64,000 nt of DNA from Actinomadura physcomitrii (GTDB lineage: Bacteria; Actinomycetota; Actinomycetes; Streptosporangiales; Streptosporangiaceae): NCBI RefSeq assembly GCF_008923205.2, contig NZ_WBMS02000030.1:1-64000 (forward strand). Reading direction: 5' to 3'. Made by a program: the position numbers and the translations under genes. Of the stretch, positions 32,431 to 41,900 are shown in pieces (position 1 is the stretch's first letter; each line of letters begins with the position of its first letter). A model generated the notes under the pieces. That model saw nothing but the letters and a program-made list of their open reading frames with translations, had not been told where the DNA came from and ran no database searches.

Positions 32431-34143
32431 ATGACGGAAGACAACCGCCGGCCGGGGGACGAGGACGCCGTCCCCGGGCAGGAGCCTGAGCGGCAGGACG
32501 CGGCGGCTTCTCCCGAGACGGTGACCGACCAGGAGATCCCCCTGGAGCAGCCGGCGGTGGAGCCCGACCCGGAACCGGGCGGCACCGACCGCCTCGTGGC
32601 GGGCGGCGCCGGCGAGCCGGCGGGCGGGTTCGCCCCGCCGGACGCGGCGCGCGGCGACGCGCCGCCGCACGACGACGTCCCCGGCCCCATGGCGCCCCGG
32701 GAAGTGCCGCTGCAGGACGCGCCCCCGCGCGACATGCCGCAGCCGCCGCCCCCGGTCGCGCTCGACAAGCCGATGGACGGGCCGCAGGACCAGCGCCCGC
32801 GGCCCGGGTTCGTCCCCTACGACCAGGACCCGCGCGCCATGCACGGCCAGCCGCCCTACGGGGGCTGGCAGCAGGGGCCGCCCCCGCCCGGCGGCCGGCC
32901 GCCCATGGGACCGCCGCCCCCCGGCGCGCCGATGGGCCCGCCGCCTCCCGGCGGACCCCGCCCGATGGGCGCGTTCGGCACGCCCGGGACCGGCCCGAAC
33001 TGGGCGCCGATCCCGCCGCCGCCGCCCTCGTCCGGCCGGGGCCCCGGCCTCGGCCTGCTGGCGGTCGTGGCGCTGATCGTCGCGCTGGTCGCGGGCGCCG
33101 TCGGCGCCGGCATCGGGGTGATCGCCACCGACGACGGCGACGACGGCAACGGCTCGGTCAGCCTCGGCGGCGGCAGCGGCAGCGACACCAAGGTGCAGAG
33201 CCGCCCGCCGGACTCCGTCGCCGGCGTCGCGCAGCGGGTGCTGCCGAGCGTCGTGATGATCCGCGTGGAGTCGTCCCAGGGCGAGGTCGGCGGCACCGGC
33301 TTCATCGTCAACGGCGGCTACATCGTCACCAACAACCACGTGGTGTCCGAGGCCCGCGGCGGCGCGCAGATGCAGGTGATCTTCAACGACAAGAAGACGC
33401 TGCCCGCCACGGTCAAGGGCGCCGACCCGTCCTCCGACGTCGCGGTGGTGAAGGTGGAGGGGCAGCACTCGCTGCCCGCGCTCGCCCTCGGCGACTCCAG
33501 CAAGCTCGCGGTCGGCGACCCGGTGATCGCCATCGGCTCGCCGCTCGGCCTGCAGGGCTCGGTCACGACCGGCATCGTCAGCTCGCTGAACCGCGCGGTG
33601 CCCACCCAGGGCGAGGGCGGCGGCGACTCGTCCTACCTCAACGCGATCCAGACCGACGCCGCGATCAACCCCGGCAACTCCGGCGGCCCGCTGGTGGACG
33701 CCAAGGGCCGGGTGATCGGCATCAACACCGCGATCGCCACGCTCGGCGGCCAGTCGCTCGGCGGCGGCAGCCAGAGCGGCAGCATCGGCCTCGGCTTCGC
33801 CATCCCGATCAACCAGGGCAAGCGGGTCGCCGAGGAGATCATCAGGACCGGCCAGGTGAAGATGGCCAAGCTCGGCGTGCTGCCCGACCCGCAGTACCAG
33901 CAGGGCGGCGCCCGCATCATGCAGCAGGCGGTGCAGGGCCAGGACCCGGTCACCAAGGGCGGTCCGGCCGACAAGGCGGGCCTCAAGCCCGGCGACGTCA
34001 TCACCAAGGTCGACGACCAGCCGATCGAGGACGCCACCGACCTGATCGCGCAGATCCGCAGCCGCGCCCCCGGCGACCGGATCAAGGTCACCTACGAGCG
34101 CGGCGGCAAGGAGACCACCGTAGAGATCACGCTCGGTTCGTAG
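32431..34143 (+). CDS. htrA: HtrA-like membrane-anchored serine protease with PDZ domain
   Basis: A 570-residue S1C protease. Residues 1-205 are a cytoplasmic, Pro/Gly/Asp-rich low-complexity tail (repeats of PPPPGAPMGPPPP type), followed by a membrane helix (LLAVVALIVALVAGAVGAGI), the trypsin-like domain with the triad His in VTNNHVVSE (about 300), Asp in SSDVAVVKV (about 334) and Ser in NPGNSGGPL (about 415), and a C-terminal PDZ domain (KAGLKPGDVITKVDDQPIED). It degrades misfolded exported proteins and is a known SigE-regulon partner. ATG 32431 is 8 nt after AGGAG. Last member of the SigE stress set before tatB. Confidence 0.93.
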   Translation: MTEDNRRPGDEDAVPGQEPERQDAAASPETVTDQEIPLEQPAVEPDPEPGGTDRLVAGGAGEPAGGFAPPDAARGDAPPHDDVPGPMAPREVPLQDAPPRDMPQPPPPVALDKPMDGPQDQRPRPGFVPYDQDPRAMHGQPPYGGWQQGPPPPGGRPPMGPPPPGAPMGPPPPGGPRPMGAFGTPGTGPNWAPIPPPPPSSGRGPGLGLLAVVALIVALVAGAVGAGIGVIATDDGDDGNGSVSLGGGSGSDTKVQSRPPDSVAGVAQRVLPSVVMIRVESSQGEVGGTGFIVNGGYIVTNNHVVSEARGGAQMQVIFNDKKTLPATVKGADPSSDVAVVKVEGQHSLPALALGDSSKLAVGDPVIAIGSPLGLQGSVTTGIVSSLNRAVPTQGEGGGDSSYLNAIQTDAAINPGNSGGPLVDAKGRVIGINTAIATLGGQSLGGGSQSGSIGLGFAIPINQGKRVAEEIIRTGQVKMAKLGVLPDPQYQQGGARIMQQAVQGQDPVTKGGPADKAGLKPGDVITKVDDQPIEDATDLIAQIRSRAPGDRIKVTYERGGKETTVEITLGS

Positions 34144-34157
34144 CGCCGGATGTTAAG

Positions 34158-34217
34158 GCCGGGTTCATCCCGGCTGGGGATACGCTGGGGGGACCGGTCC
34201 GCGCAGGGCCGGTCCCC
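34158..34217 (+). promoter_or_regulatory. two tandem hairpins in the htrA-tatB gap
   Basis: GCCGGG/CCCGGC (34158-34163 with 34169-34174) and GGGGACCGG/CCGGTCCCC (34189-34197 with 34209-34217). Placed between htrA and tatB they could cause partial termination or protect transcript ends, lowering or separating tatB expression. Confidence 0.5.
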
Positions 34218-34237
34218 GGCGGCTTGTGGAGGACGGG

Positions 34238-34588
34238 TTGTTCGACGTCGGACTCGGCGAGATGGCGGTACTGGTCGTCCTCGCCCTGGTCATCTTCGGT
34301 GACAAGCTGCCCCAGGTCGCCGGGCAGGCGGGCCGGATGCTGCGGCAGTTCCGGCAGATGGCCAACTCGGCCAAGGCGGACCTGCAGGCCGGGCTCGGGC
34401 CGGAGTTCAAGGACTTCGACATCACCGACCTGCACCCGAAGACGTTCGTCCGCAAGCACCTGTTCGACGACGACGACTCGTTCCTGAACGGCAAGCTCTT
34501 CGACGACGACGAACCGTCCTACGCCGCGACGTCGCCCGCCGCCCTCGACTACGGCGAACGCCCCCCCTTCGACAACGAAGCGACGTAA
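34238..34588 (+). CDS. tatB: Sec-independent translocase subunit TatB, TTG start
   Basis: A 116-residue protein read as MFDVGLGEMAVLVVLALVIF, the TatA/B membrane helix, followed by the hinge GDKLPQVAGQ and an amphipathic helix AGRMLRQFRQMANSAKADL. TatB proteins begin with M-F-D-[IV]-G, so the TTG at 34238 is chosen; GGAGG lies exactly 5 nt before it, whereas a GTG at 34226 has no site. It forms the TatBC receptor for twin-arginine signals such as that of PhoX at 18351. The position after htrA matches M. tuberculosis. The acidic C-terminus (HLFDDDDSF) is longer than minimal. Confidence 0.9.
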   Translation: MFDVGLGEMAVLVVLALVIFGDKLPQVAGQAGRMLRQFRQMANSAKADLQAGLGPEFKDFDITDLHPKTFVRKHLFDDDDSFLNGKLFDDDEPSYAATSPAALDYGERPPFDNEAT

Positions 34589-34590
34589 TG

Positions 34591-34621
34591 CAAAAGGCCC
34601 CGCCGGAGGCGGGGCCTTTTG
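34591..34621. terminator. bidirectional terminator between tatB and mrp
   Basis: 14-bp perfect stem CAAAAGGCCCCGCC (34591-34604) with 34608-34621, loop GGA, with A-run and T-run at the two bases: a textbook factor-independent terminator usable on both strands. Confidence 0.93.
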
Positions 34622-34633
34622 TCGTCTTGGGTT

Positions 34634-35773
34634 CTAGTGGCGCTTGGGGGAGATGCCGAGGGACATGCCGGCCAGGCCGCGGGAGCGGCCGGCCAGCTTG
34701 TCGGCGATGGTGCGCAACTCCTTGGCGGCGCCCGCGTCGGGGTCGCCGAGCACCAGCGGGACGCCGTTGTCGCCACCCTCGCGCAGCCGCGGGTCGATCT
34801 CGACCTGGCCGAGCAGCGGGACCTTGGTGCCGAGCGTGCGGGCCAGGGCGTCGGCGACGGTCTGGCCGCCGCCCTCGCCGAAGATGTACTGGCGCTCGCC
34901 GCAGTGCGCGCAGGTCAGGTAGGACATGTTCTCGATCACGCCGACGACCTGCTGGTGGGTCTGCGCGGCGATCGCGCCGGCCCGCTCGGCGACCTCGGCG
35001 GCGGCCTGCTGCGGGGTGGTCACCACGAGGATCTCCGCGGACGGCAGCAGTTGCGCGACGGAGATCGCGATGTCGCCGGTGCCGGGCGGCAGGTCCATCA
35101 GCAGGACGTCGAGGTCGCCCCAGTAGACGTCGGCGAGGAACTGCTGCAGGGCCCGGTGCAGCATCGGACCGCGCCACACCACCGGCTGGTTCCCGGCGGT
35201 GAACATGCCGACGGAGATGACCTTCACGTCGTGCGCCGACGGCGGCATGATCATGTCGGCGACCTTGGTGGGGGCGTCGGTGACGCCCAGCATCCGCGGC
35301 ACCGAGTGCCCGTAGATGTCGGCGTCGACGACGCCGACCTTGCGGCCCTGCGCGGCGAGGGCCGCGGCCAGGTTGACGGTCACCGAGGACTTGCCGACCC
35401 CGCCCTTGCCGCTCGCCACCGCGTAGACCTTGGTCAGCGAGTTCGGCTTGGCGAACGGGATCTCCTTGGCGGGCTCGCCGCCGCGCAGCTTGGTCTGCAG
35501 GTCCTTGCGCTGCTCCTCGCTCATCACGTCCAGGTCGACCTGGACGGAGGTGACCCCGTCGAGCTTGGAGACGGCCTCCGTGACGTTCTTGGTGATGGTG
35601 TCCCGCATGGGACATCCGGCAACGGTCAGGTACACGCCGACGCGGACGGTGCCGTCCGCCGCGATGTCGACGTCCTTGACCATGTCGAGCTCGGTGATGG
35701 GCTTGCGGATCTCGGGGTCGTTCACCGTGGCGAGGGCCGCGGTCACCTGCTCGGTCGTCAACTGGTGGGCCAT
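34634..35773 (-). CDS. mrp: Mrp/ApbC family iron-sulfur cluster carrier ATPase
   Basis: A 379-residue P-loop protein. Residues 1-90 are a MIP18/DUF59 domain (LATVNDPEIRKPITELDMV, VAGCPMRD). The ATPase part has the deviant Walker A ASGKGGVGKSS, VDADIYGHS and DLPPGTGDIAISVAQ, and the CxxC pair MSYLTCAHCGER that carries the cluster. It transfers Fe-S clusters to apo-proteins in the cytoplasm. Corresponds to Rv1229c next to tatB. ATG 35773. Confidence 0.95.
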   Translation of the reverse strand: MAHQLTTEQVTAALATVNDPEIRKPITELDMVKDVDIAADGTVRVGVYLTVAGCPMRDTITKNVTEAVSKLDGVTSVQVDLDVMSEEQRKDLQTKLRGGEPAKEIPFAKPNSLTKVYAVASGKGGVGKSSVTVNLAAALAAQGRKVGVVDADIYGHSVPRMLGVTDAPTKVADMIMPPSAHDVKVISVGMFTAGNQPVVWRGPMLHRALQQFLADVYWGDLDVLLMDLPPGTGDIAISVAQLLPSAEILVVTTPQQAAAEVAERAGAIAAQTHQQVVGVIENMSYLTCAHCGERQYIFGEGGGQTVADALARTLGTKVPLLGQVEIDPRLREGGDNGVPLVLGDPDAGAAKELRTIADKLAGRSRGLAGMSLGISPKRH

Positions 35774-35904
35774 GCGTCCATGGTATGGACCCCGCGGCGG
35801 TATCGCCCAATCGGGTGCCGGACCTCACACCGGGCGGCGAAGGGGCGCGCGACACCCGGCCCCGGCCCCTTCGTCCGCGGCTTCCGGCACCGTAACATCG
35901 GGGC

Positions 35905-36369
35905 GTGACATCGCAGTCCAGCACCATGTCGCCCGCCGAGCTGGCGGTGTGGCGCACGATGCTCCGCGCCCAGGTCCAGATCTCCCGGCGGCTCCAGGCG
36001 GACCTGCTCGCCGACCATGATCTCGCGCTGGGCTCCTACGACGTGCTGATGCACCTCGGCGAGGCGCCGGACGGGCGGCTGCGGATGAACGACCTCGCCG
36101 ACCGGGTGCTGCTGTCGCGCAGCGGGCTGACCCGGCTGGTCGACCGGCTGCAGCGGGACGGGCTGGTCGTCCGGCAGTCCTGCACCAGCGACGCGCGGGG
36201 CCTGTACGCGGTGCTGACGCCGGCGGGCCGGGCGCGGCTGGCGGACGCGACGCCGACGTACCGGCAGGGCGTCCGCGAGTACGTGCTGAGCCGGCTGGAC
36301 GAGCCCGACCTGAGCACGTTCGGCAGCATCCTCGACAAGCTCGCCGACGAGTCCGCCCAGCGGCCCTAG
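35905..36369 (+). CDS. MarR-family transcriptional regulator
   Basis: A 154-residue winged-helix repressor: LGSYDVLMHLGEAPDGRLRM, NDLADRVLLSRSGLTRLVDR (recognition helix) and the wing GLVVRQSCTSDARGLYAVLT. GTG 35905. It lies between mrp (divergent) and DUF1003 (convergent, overlapping its last 4 bp); no target operon is obvious, so it may regulate itself or a distant gene. Confidence 0.88.
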   Translation: MTSQSSTMSPAELAVWRTMLRAQVQISRRLQADLLADHDLALGSYDVLMHLGEAPDGRLRMNDLADRVLLSRSGLTRLVDRLQRDGLVVRQSCTSDARGLYAVLTPAGRARLADATPTYRQGVREYVLSRLDEPDLSTFGSILDKLADESAQRP

Positions 36370-36854
36370 GACAGCGTCGGGTGCTGGTCCTTGGCGTCCA
36401 GCTCGCGGAGGATCTGCTGGAGCTCCGAGCGCAGGAAGTCGCGGGTGACGACCTCGCTGAGCGCGACCCGCAGCCCGGCGATCTCCCGGGTGATGTACTC
36501 GGTGTCGGCGATGGTGCGCTCGTTGCGGGAGCGGTCCTGCTCGTACTGGACGCGGTCGCGGTCGTCCTGCCGGTTCTGGGCGAGCAGGATCAGCGGCGCC
36601 GCGTAGGACGCCTGCAGCGACAGGATCAGCGTCAGGAAGATGAACGGGTAGGGGTCCCAGCGCAGGAAGTGCGGGGCGAGGAAGTTCCAGCCGATCCACA
36701 CGACGATGAACACCGTCATGTAGACCAGGAACCGGGCGGTCCCGAGGAACCGGGCGAACCGTTCCGACAGCCGGCCGAACGACTCGGCGTCGTAGTGCGG
36801 CCGCGGCACGATCGTCCGGCGGATCTCGCGCGGCTGGTCCAGACGTGTGGTCAT
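36366..36854 (-). CDS. DUF1003 family membrane protein
   Basis: A 162-residue protein with two membrane helices (FLVYMTVFIVVWIGWNFLAP; PFIFLTLILSLQASYAAPLI), the conserved LAQNRQDDRDR block between membrane and cytoplasm, and a C-terminal coiled coil (EIAGLRVALSEVV). Function unknown; the family is linked in many genomes to Mg/Co transport proteins, and here it is translationally coupled (ATGA, 36851-36854) to an MgtE-N/CBS gene, as in M. tuberculosis Rv1232c-Rv1234. ATG follows GAGGGGG. Confidence 0.9.
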   Translation of the reverse strand: MTTRLDQPREIRRTIVPRPHYDAESFGRLSERFARFLGTARFLVYMTVFIVVWIGWNFLAPHFLRWDPYPFIFLTLILSLQASYAAPLILLAQNRQDDRDRVQYEQDRSRNERTIADTEYITREIAGLRVALSEVVTRDFLRSELQQILRELDAKDQHPTLS

Positions 36855-38173
36855 CTCGCCCCCTCGGCGCCCCGCAGTGCCTCTTCCTCGGGATCGGCGG
36901 ACGCCTCGGCGAACGCGTCCATGGCGGTCTCCCGCCAGTCCTCGGGCAGCAGGTGGTCGAGGACGTCGTCGATGGTCACCGAGCCGAGCAGGTGCCCGTT
37001 CTCGTCCACCACGGGCGCGGCGACCAGGTTGTAGGTGGCCAGGACCATCGCGACGGACTCCAGCGTCATGGTGGGCCGCAGCGGGTCGAGCTCGGTGTCG
37101 CAGATGCCGCTGACCAGGGTCGGCGGCGGTTCGCGCAGCAGCCGCTGGAAGTGCACGGTGCCGAGGTAGCGGCCGGTGGGGGTGGCGGTCGGCGCCCGGC
37201 ACACGTACACCTGCGCGGCGAGCGCGGGGTTCAGGTCGGGGTTGCGGATCTGCGCGAGCGCCTCGGCGACGGTCGCGTCCGGCGGGACGATCACCGGGTC
37301 GGTGGTCATCAGGCCGCCGGCGGACTCGTCCTCGTAGGTGAGCAGCCGCCGGACGGGCGCCGCGTCCTGCGGCTCCATCAGCGTCAGCAGCCGCTCGCGC
37401 TGCTCGGTGGGCAGCTCGCCGAGCAGGTCGGCGGCGTCGTCGGGGCCCATCGCCTCCAGGACGTCGGCGGCGCGGTCGGCCTCCAGCTTGCCGAGGATCT
37501 CGATCTGGTCGTCCTCGGGCAGCTCCTCCAGGACGTCGGCGAGCCGCTCGTCGTCGAGGGCGGCGGCGACCTCGGTGCGCCGCTTCGGGGTCAGCTCGTG
37601 CACGATGCCGGCGAGGTCGGCGGCCTTCATCTGGCCGAACGCGGCGATCAGCCCGGCGGCGCCCTGGCCGTGCTCGACGGCGGAGAACCCCTCGACGTCG
37701 TTCCAGTCGACGACGAGGCTCTCGCCGCGGCGGCGCAGCCCGGGGCCGCGGCGCAGGCCGCGCCCGCCGCGCCGGACGGCGACCTTGCCGACCAGCCAGT
37801 CGCGGGTGCGGGTGGGCTCCATCGCCACGTCGACGACGGAGACGGGCTCGCCGGAGTCGCAGAGCCGGACGGTGCGGTCGAGCATCTCGGCGATGACGAG
37901 GGTCTCGGACTCGCGCTTGCTGAACCGCCGCATGTTCAGCCGCCCGTCGAAGATGATCGCGTCGGCCTCGATCACCTGCACCCGGGTGATCGGCAGGAAC
38001 ACCGGGCGGCGGGGGCCGACCTCGACGACGAGACCGAGCACCCGGGGCGGCCGGGGGGCCAGGCGCAGCGCCACCACCACGTCGCGGACCCGGCCGACCT
38101 GGTCGCCGGCCGGGTCGAACACCGCGATCCCGGCGAGCCGCGCGATGAACACGCGCGTCGGAGCTCCGCTCAT
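36851..38173 (-). CDS. MgtE N-domain/CBS-pair protein without a transporter domain
   Basis: A 440-residue soluble protein: a PRC-barrel-like N-terminus (RLAGIAVFDPAGDQVGRVRD), an MgtE intracellular N domain built of repeated acidic helices (LADVLEELPEDDQIEILGKL, RAADVLEAMGPDDAADLLGE), then two CBS motifs (LMTTDPVIVPPDATVAEALA; GHLLGSVTIDDVLDHLLPED). The five-helix MgtE channel is missing, so it is not a magnesium channel by itself; it probably works as a Mg- or nucleotide-sensing regulator with the DUF1003 membrane partner encoded next. Confidence 0.88.
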   Translation of the reverse strand: MSGAPTRVFIARLAGIAVFDPAGDQVGRVRDVVVALRLAPRPPRVLGLVVEVGPRRPVFLPITRVQVIEADAIIFDGRLNMRRFSKRESETLVIAEMLDRTVRLCDSGEPVSVVDVAMEPTRTRDWLVGKVAVRRGGRGLRRGPGLRRRGESLVVDWNDVEGFSAVEHGQGAAGLIAAFGQMKAADLAGIVHELTPKRRTEVAAALDDERLADVLEELPEDDQIEILGKLEADRAADVLEAMGPDDAADLLGELPTEQRERLLTLMEPQDAAPVRRLLTYEDESAGGLMTTDPVIVPPDATVAEALAQIRNPDLNPALAAQVYVCRAPTATPTGRYLGTVHFQRLLREPPPTLVSGICDTELDPLRPTMTLESVAMVLATYNLVAAPVVDENGHLLGSVTIDDVLDHLLPEDWRETAMDAFAEASADPEEEALRGAEGAR

Positions 38174-38278
38174 GGGCCTGACACTACCCAGGACGCACCG
38201 GGCGATTCGGTGCGGGCGCGGCGGCCCGCGGGTGACCGGCGGGTGAAACGGCGGTGCCGGAGGCCGGGTCCGCCGCTC

Positions 38279-38695
38279 TCAGGCCTCGACCCAGCCGTGC
38301 TTCTTGGCGAAGCCGAGGAAGCTCTCCCGGATGCTGACGATCTGCCGGCCGGTCAGGTCGGGCGTGCCGGACAGCAGCAGCTCGGTGATGTCCTCGCGCA
38401 GCTCGGCCGGTTCGAGGACGTCGCAGAGCCCCTCGTCCAGCAGCTGGGAGGACGACGACTGCCGCGGCGCCGACGAGGACGAGGACGGTGCCCGGGACAG
38501 GATGCGGACGCCGAACGCCTTCGGGCCCCGCTCGCTGTCGACCGTCTCGAACTCGACCGTCGCGCCGGGCGTCAGGCCCGACTTGTCGTCCAGCACCTCG
38601 TTGGCGTGGACGAACACGTCGTCACCGCCGCCGTCGGGGACGATGAACCCGTAGCCGCGCACCCCGTCGAACCGCAGAACCCGTCCAGTACGCAC
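38279..38695 (-). CDS. cold-shock-domain protein with C-terminal extension
   Basis: A roughly 138-residue protein. Residues 1-65 are a cold-shock domain (RTGRVLRFDGVRGYGFIVPD, DDVFVHANEVL), binding single-stranded RNA/DNA through the RNP-like GYGFI and VFVHA. After a Ser-rich linker the C-terminal part (CDVLEPAELREDITELLL, FLGFAKKHGWVEA) is a conserved helical extension seen in longer actinomycete versions. GTG 38695 is the best start; GGAGAG is a little far upstream. Monocistronic, divergent from the large secreted protein. Confidence 0.85.
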   Translation of the reverse strand: MRTGRVLRFDGVRGYGFIVPDGGGDDVFVHANEVLDDKSGLTPGATVEFETVDSERGPKAFGVRILSRAPSSSSSAPRQSSSSQLLDEGLCDVLEPAELREDITELLLSGTPDLTGRQIVSIRESFLGFAKKHGWVEA

Positions 38696-38927
38696 CAGAA
38701 CCGACCAACTCTCCACACCGCGAAACACGAGCCAGAAGTACTGTTCCCAATCTAGCGCGCCCGTCCCCCGCACCCCGGGAACCGGCGTCACCGCCCGGGA
38801 CGCCTGATTCAGGCCGCGAGTCAAGGGGGCGCGGGTGAAGGTTCTTGTGCCATCGGGGTGAGTAGGCGCGGCGGTGAAGGTGAGGGATATTCGGGTTCCG
38901 TGCCCGTGGTGACGTCGGGAGCCTGGT

Positions 38928-41900
38928 ATGCGCGTGCGGCCGGTGATGTCGATCCTCGTGGCGGGCCTGCTGGCTTGGGCGCCCGCCGCGTTCGCCGAGG
39001 GCGGGTTCCCCGCGTCGCCGCCGGACGATCCGGACTACGCGAGCGCCGAGGTGCAGGGGTGCGGGAAGGGCGTGAACGGGGAGCAGCACGCGCTCTACTC
39101 GTTCATGCCGAAGTGCGCGCCGAACGCGAAGGACCCGGAGAACGCGTCCGGGATGTCGGTCGACAAGGCGTGGCGCGACTACACGACCGGATCGCCGGAC
39201 GTCGTCATCGCCTACGTCGAAGGCGGGATCAACTGGCACAACAGCGACGCCGCCGAACTGGCCGACAAGGTCTTCCTCAACACCGGCGAACTGCCCGAGC
39301 CCGAGGGAGCGTCCACCTACGACAAGGACGGCGACGGCGTGGTGACCGCCGCCGACTACGCCGGCGACCCGCGCGTGAAGGACGCCAACGGCAACGGCCG
39401 CACCGACCCCGAAGACCTGATCGCCGCGTTCTCCAACGGAAAGGACGACGACGGCAACGGCTTCACCGACGACGTCTCCGGCTGGGACTTCTACGAGCAC
39501 CAGAACGACCCCGCCACCTATGACTCCACCTACGGGCACGCGAACAGTCAGATGAAGACGCTGGCCGCGCAGACGAACAACGGCGTGCAGGGTGCCGGGG
39601 TGTGCCCGCGCTGCCGGATCCTACCCGTCCGCGCGGGACAGGAGGCCCTCGACCGGACCGACGACCTGGCGCAGGCGTGGCTGTACGCGGCGCACATGGG
39701 CGCCAAGGTGATCGTCAGCACGACCGCGGACCTCGGCTACTCCTCCTACATGCGGCAGACCGTCGAGAAGCTGTGGCGGGACGGCATCGTCATGGTCGAG
39801 TCGAGCAACGACTTCGACTCCACCGACCACCAGGGCGGCATGTTCTGGCCCCACGTCATCCCCGGCAACGGGCTCGTCCCGAACACGGCCGGGGTCCCGG
39901 ACCCGCTCGCCAACACGCTCACCACCACCTACCGGACCCGCTCGGACGAGACGTCGTTCGGTGCCAAGGCGATGTTCTCCGTCGCCACGCAGGGCGGGTC
40001 GACGTCGGAGTCGACGCCGACGACCGGCGGGGTGTTCGGGCTGCTGCTGTCGTACGGGATCCAGGTCGGCCGGCCGCTGACGAACGAGGAGGCGGTCCAG
40101 GTGCTGCGCGCGACGGCCTCCGACGTCGACGACCCGTCCCTGCCCTGGCCCGGGAAGCCCGGATGGGACCGGCAGTACGGGTACGGGCGGCCGAACGTCG
40201 CCAAGGCCATGCAGGCGGTGAAGGACGGGAACGTTCCGCCCGTCGGCACGATCACCGGGCCCGACTGGTACTCGCTCCACGATCCGGTGACGGCCAAGTC
40301 GGTCGACGTCACCGGGTACGTGGCCGCGCCGCGCTCGTCCGGGTACCGGTACGAGCTGGACTGGGCGCCGGGCATCGAGCCGTCCGGCGCCGCGTTCCGC
40401 AAGGCCGGCTCCGGCTCCGGCACCTCACCCCACGACGGTCACATCGGCACTCTTGACCTGTCCCAGGTTCCGAAGTCGTTGTGGAATGCCCCGTACAAGT
40501 TGTCGAACGACAAGGCGCTATCGGCCAGCGAGCAGTACACGGTCACGCTGCGGCTCCGCGTGTGGGACGCGTCCGGGCGGATGGCGGAGGAGCGGCGCGC
40601 CATCGCCGTCCACCACGACCCCGCGCTGCGCGCCGGATTCCCCCGCAGGCTCGGCGTCGGCAACGAGAGCCAGCCCGCGATCACCGAGCTGCAGGGCCGG
40701 AAGGCGATCGTCTACGGCGACGGCGACGGCCGCGTCCACGCGCTCGACGGCGCGTCCGGCAAAGAGCTGCCCGGGTGGCCGGCCGCCACGCGGCCGACGG
40801 TCCCGCAGCACGCGTATCCGGGCATCGACCCCGGTCACGAGCCCATCGTCGCGCCCGTCGCGATCGGCGACCTGCTCCACGACGGCCACCAGGAGGTCGT
40901 CGCGACGAGCACGACGGGCCGTACCTACGTCTTCGACGCGTCCGGACGGCTCCTGCCCGGCTGGCCCAGGACCGCCGGCACCGGCGTGACCGCGCCGCCG
41001 ATCCCGCGTCCCGCCCTGAAGTACACGCGGCTGCCCGTGCAGGGCGCGACCGCCTCGCCCGTCCTGGCCGACCTCGACGGCGACGGGCGGCTCGACGTCG
41101 TTCAGGCGGGCTGGGACGGCCGGCTCCACGCGTGGCGCCCGGACGGCTCCGACCTGCCGGGATGGCCCGTCGAGGTGCGCACGGGCGACGCGCCGCCCGG
41201 CGGATACGTCCGGATCGACGACCACAAGCTGCCCGGCACCCCGGCGGTCGCCGACCTCGACGGCGACGGCAGGCCCGAGATCGTCGTCCGGTCCCAACTG
41301 TCGGACAGCAAGGGCGGAGGGGAGCAGTTCTACGGCGCGAACTACGCGTTCGCCTACCATGCGGACGGCGCCCCCGTGTCCGGCTGGCCCGTCCGGATGG
41401 CGTCGGTCATGACGTTCTACGGCAGCGCGCAGGAGTTCATCACCGAGGGCGTCAACCAGCCCGTCACGGCCGACGTGGACGGCGACGGCAAGGACGAGGT
41501 GGCCACCGGCCCCTCCTTCGGCCCCACCTACCTGATCTCCGGAACCGGCAGAATCCTGCGCGACTACGGGCCGCTCGCCAACCCCGCGCTCGACCCGTCC
41601 GCCGTGCTCGGCGGGAACCTGCCCGCCGACGTGCCGCTCTCGTTCACCACGTCCGGGGCGTTCGGCCGGTTCGGGCCGCTGAACCGGCTGAGCTACACCG
41701 AGGGCGGGTCCGGCGCCGCGTCCCTGGTCGCCGCGCTGCTGTTCCCCGGCAGCGGGCAGCCGATCGGCAACTACCAGCGCGGCTACGACGCGGCCACGGC
41801 GCTGCCCGTCCCGGGGTTCCCGCAGCGCCGCACCGGCCTGGCCTTCCTGGGCGCGCCGATCATCGCGGACGTCACCGGCGACGGCCGCGCCGAGGTGATC

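Noticed and set aside
38700..38927. small frames between the cold-shock gene and the subtilase-like gene
   Set aside because: No start with ribosome binding site and no protein-like composition; the segment is best seen as a divergent promoter region.
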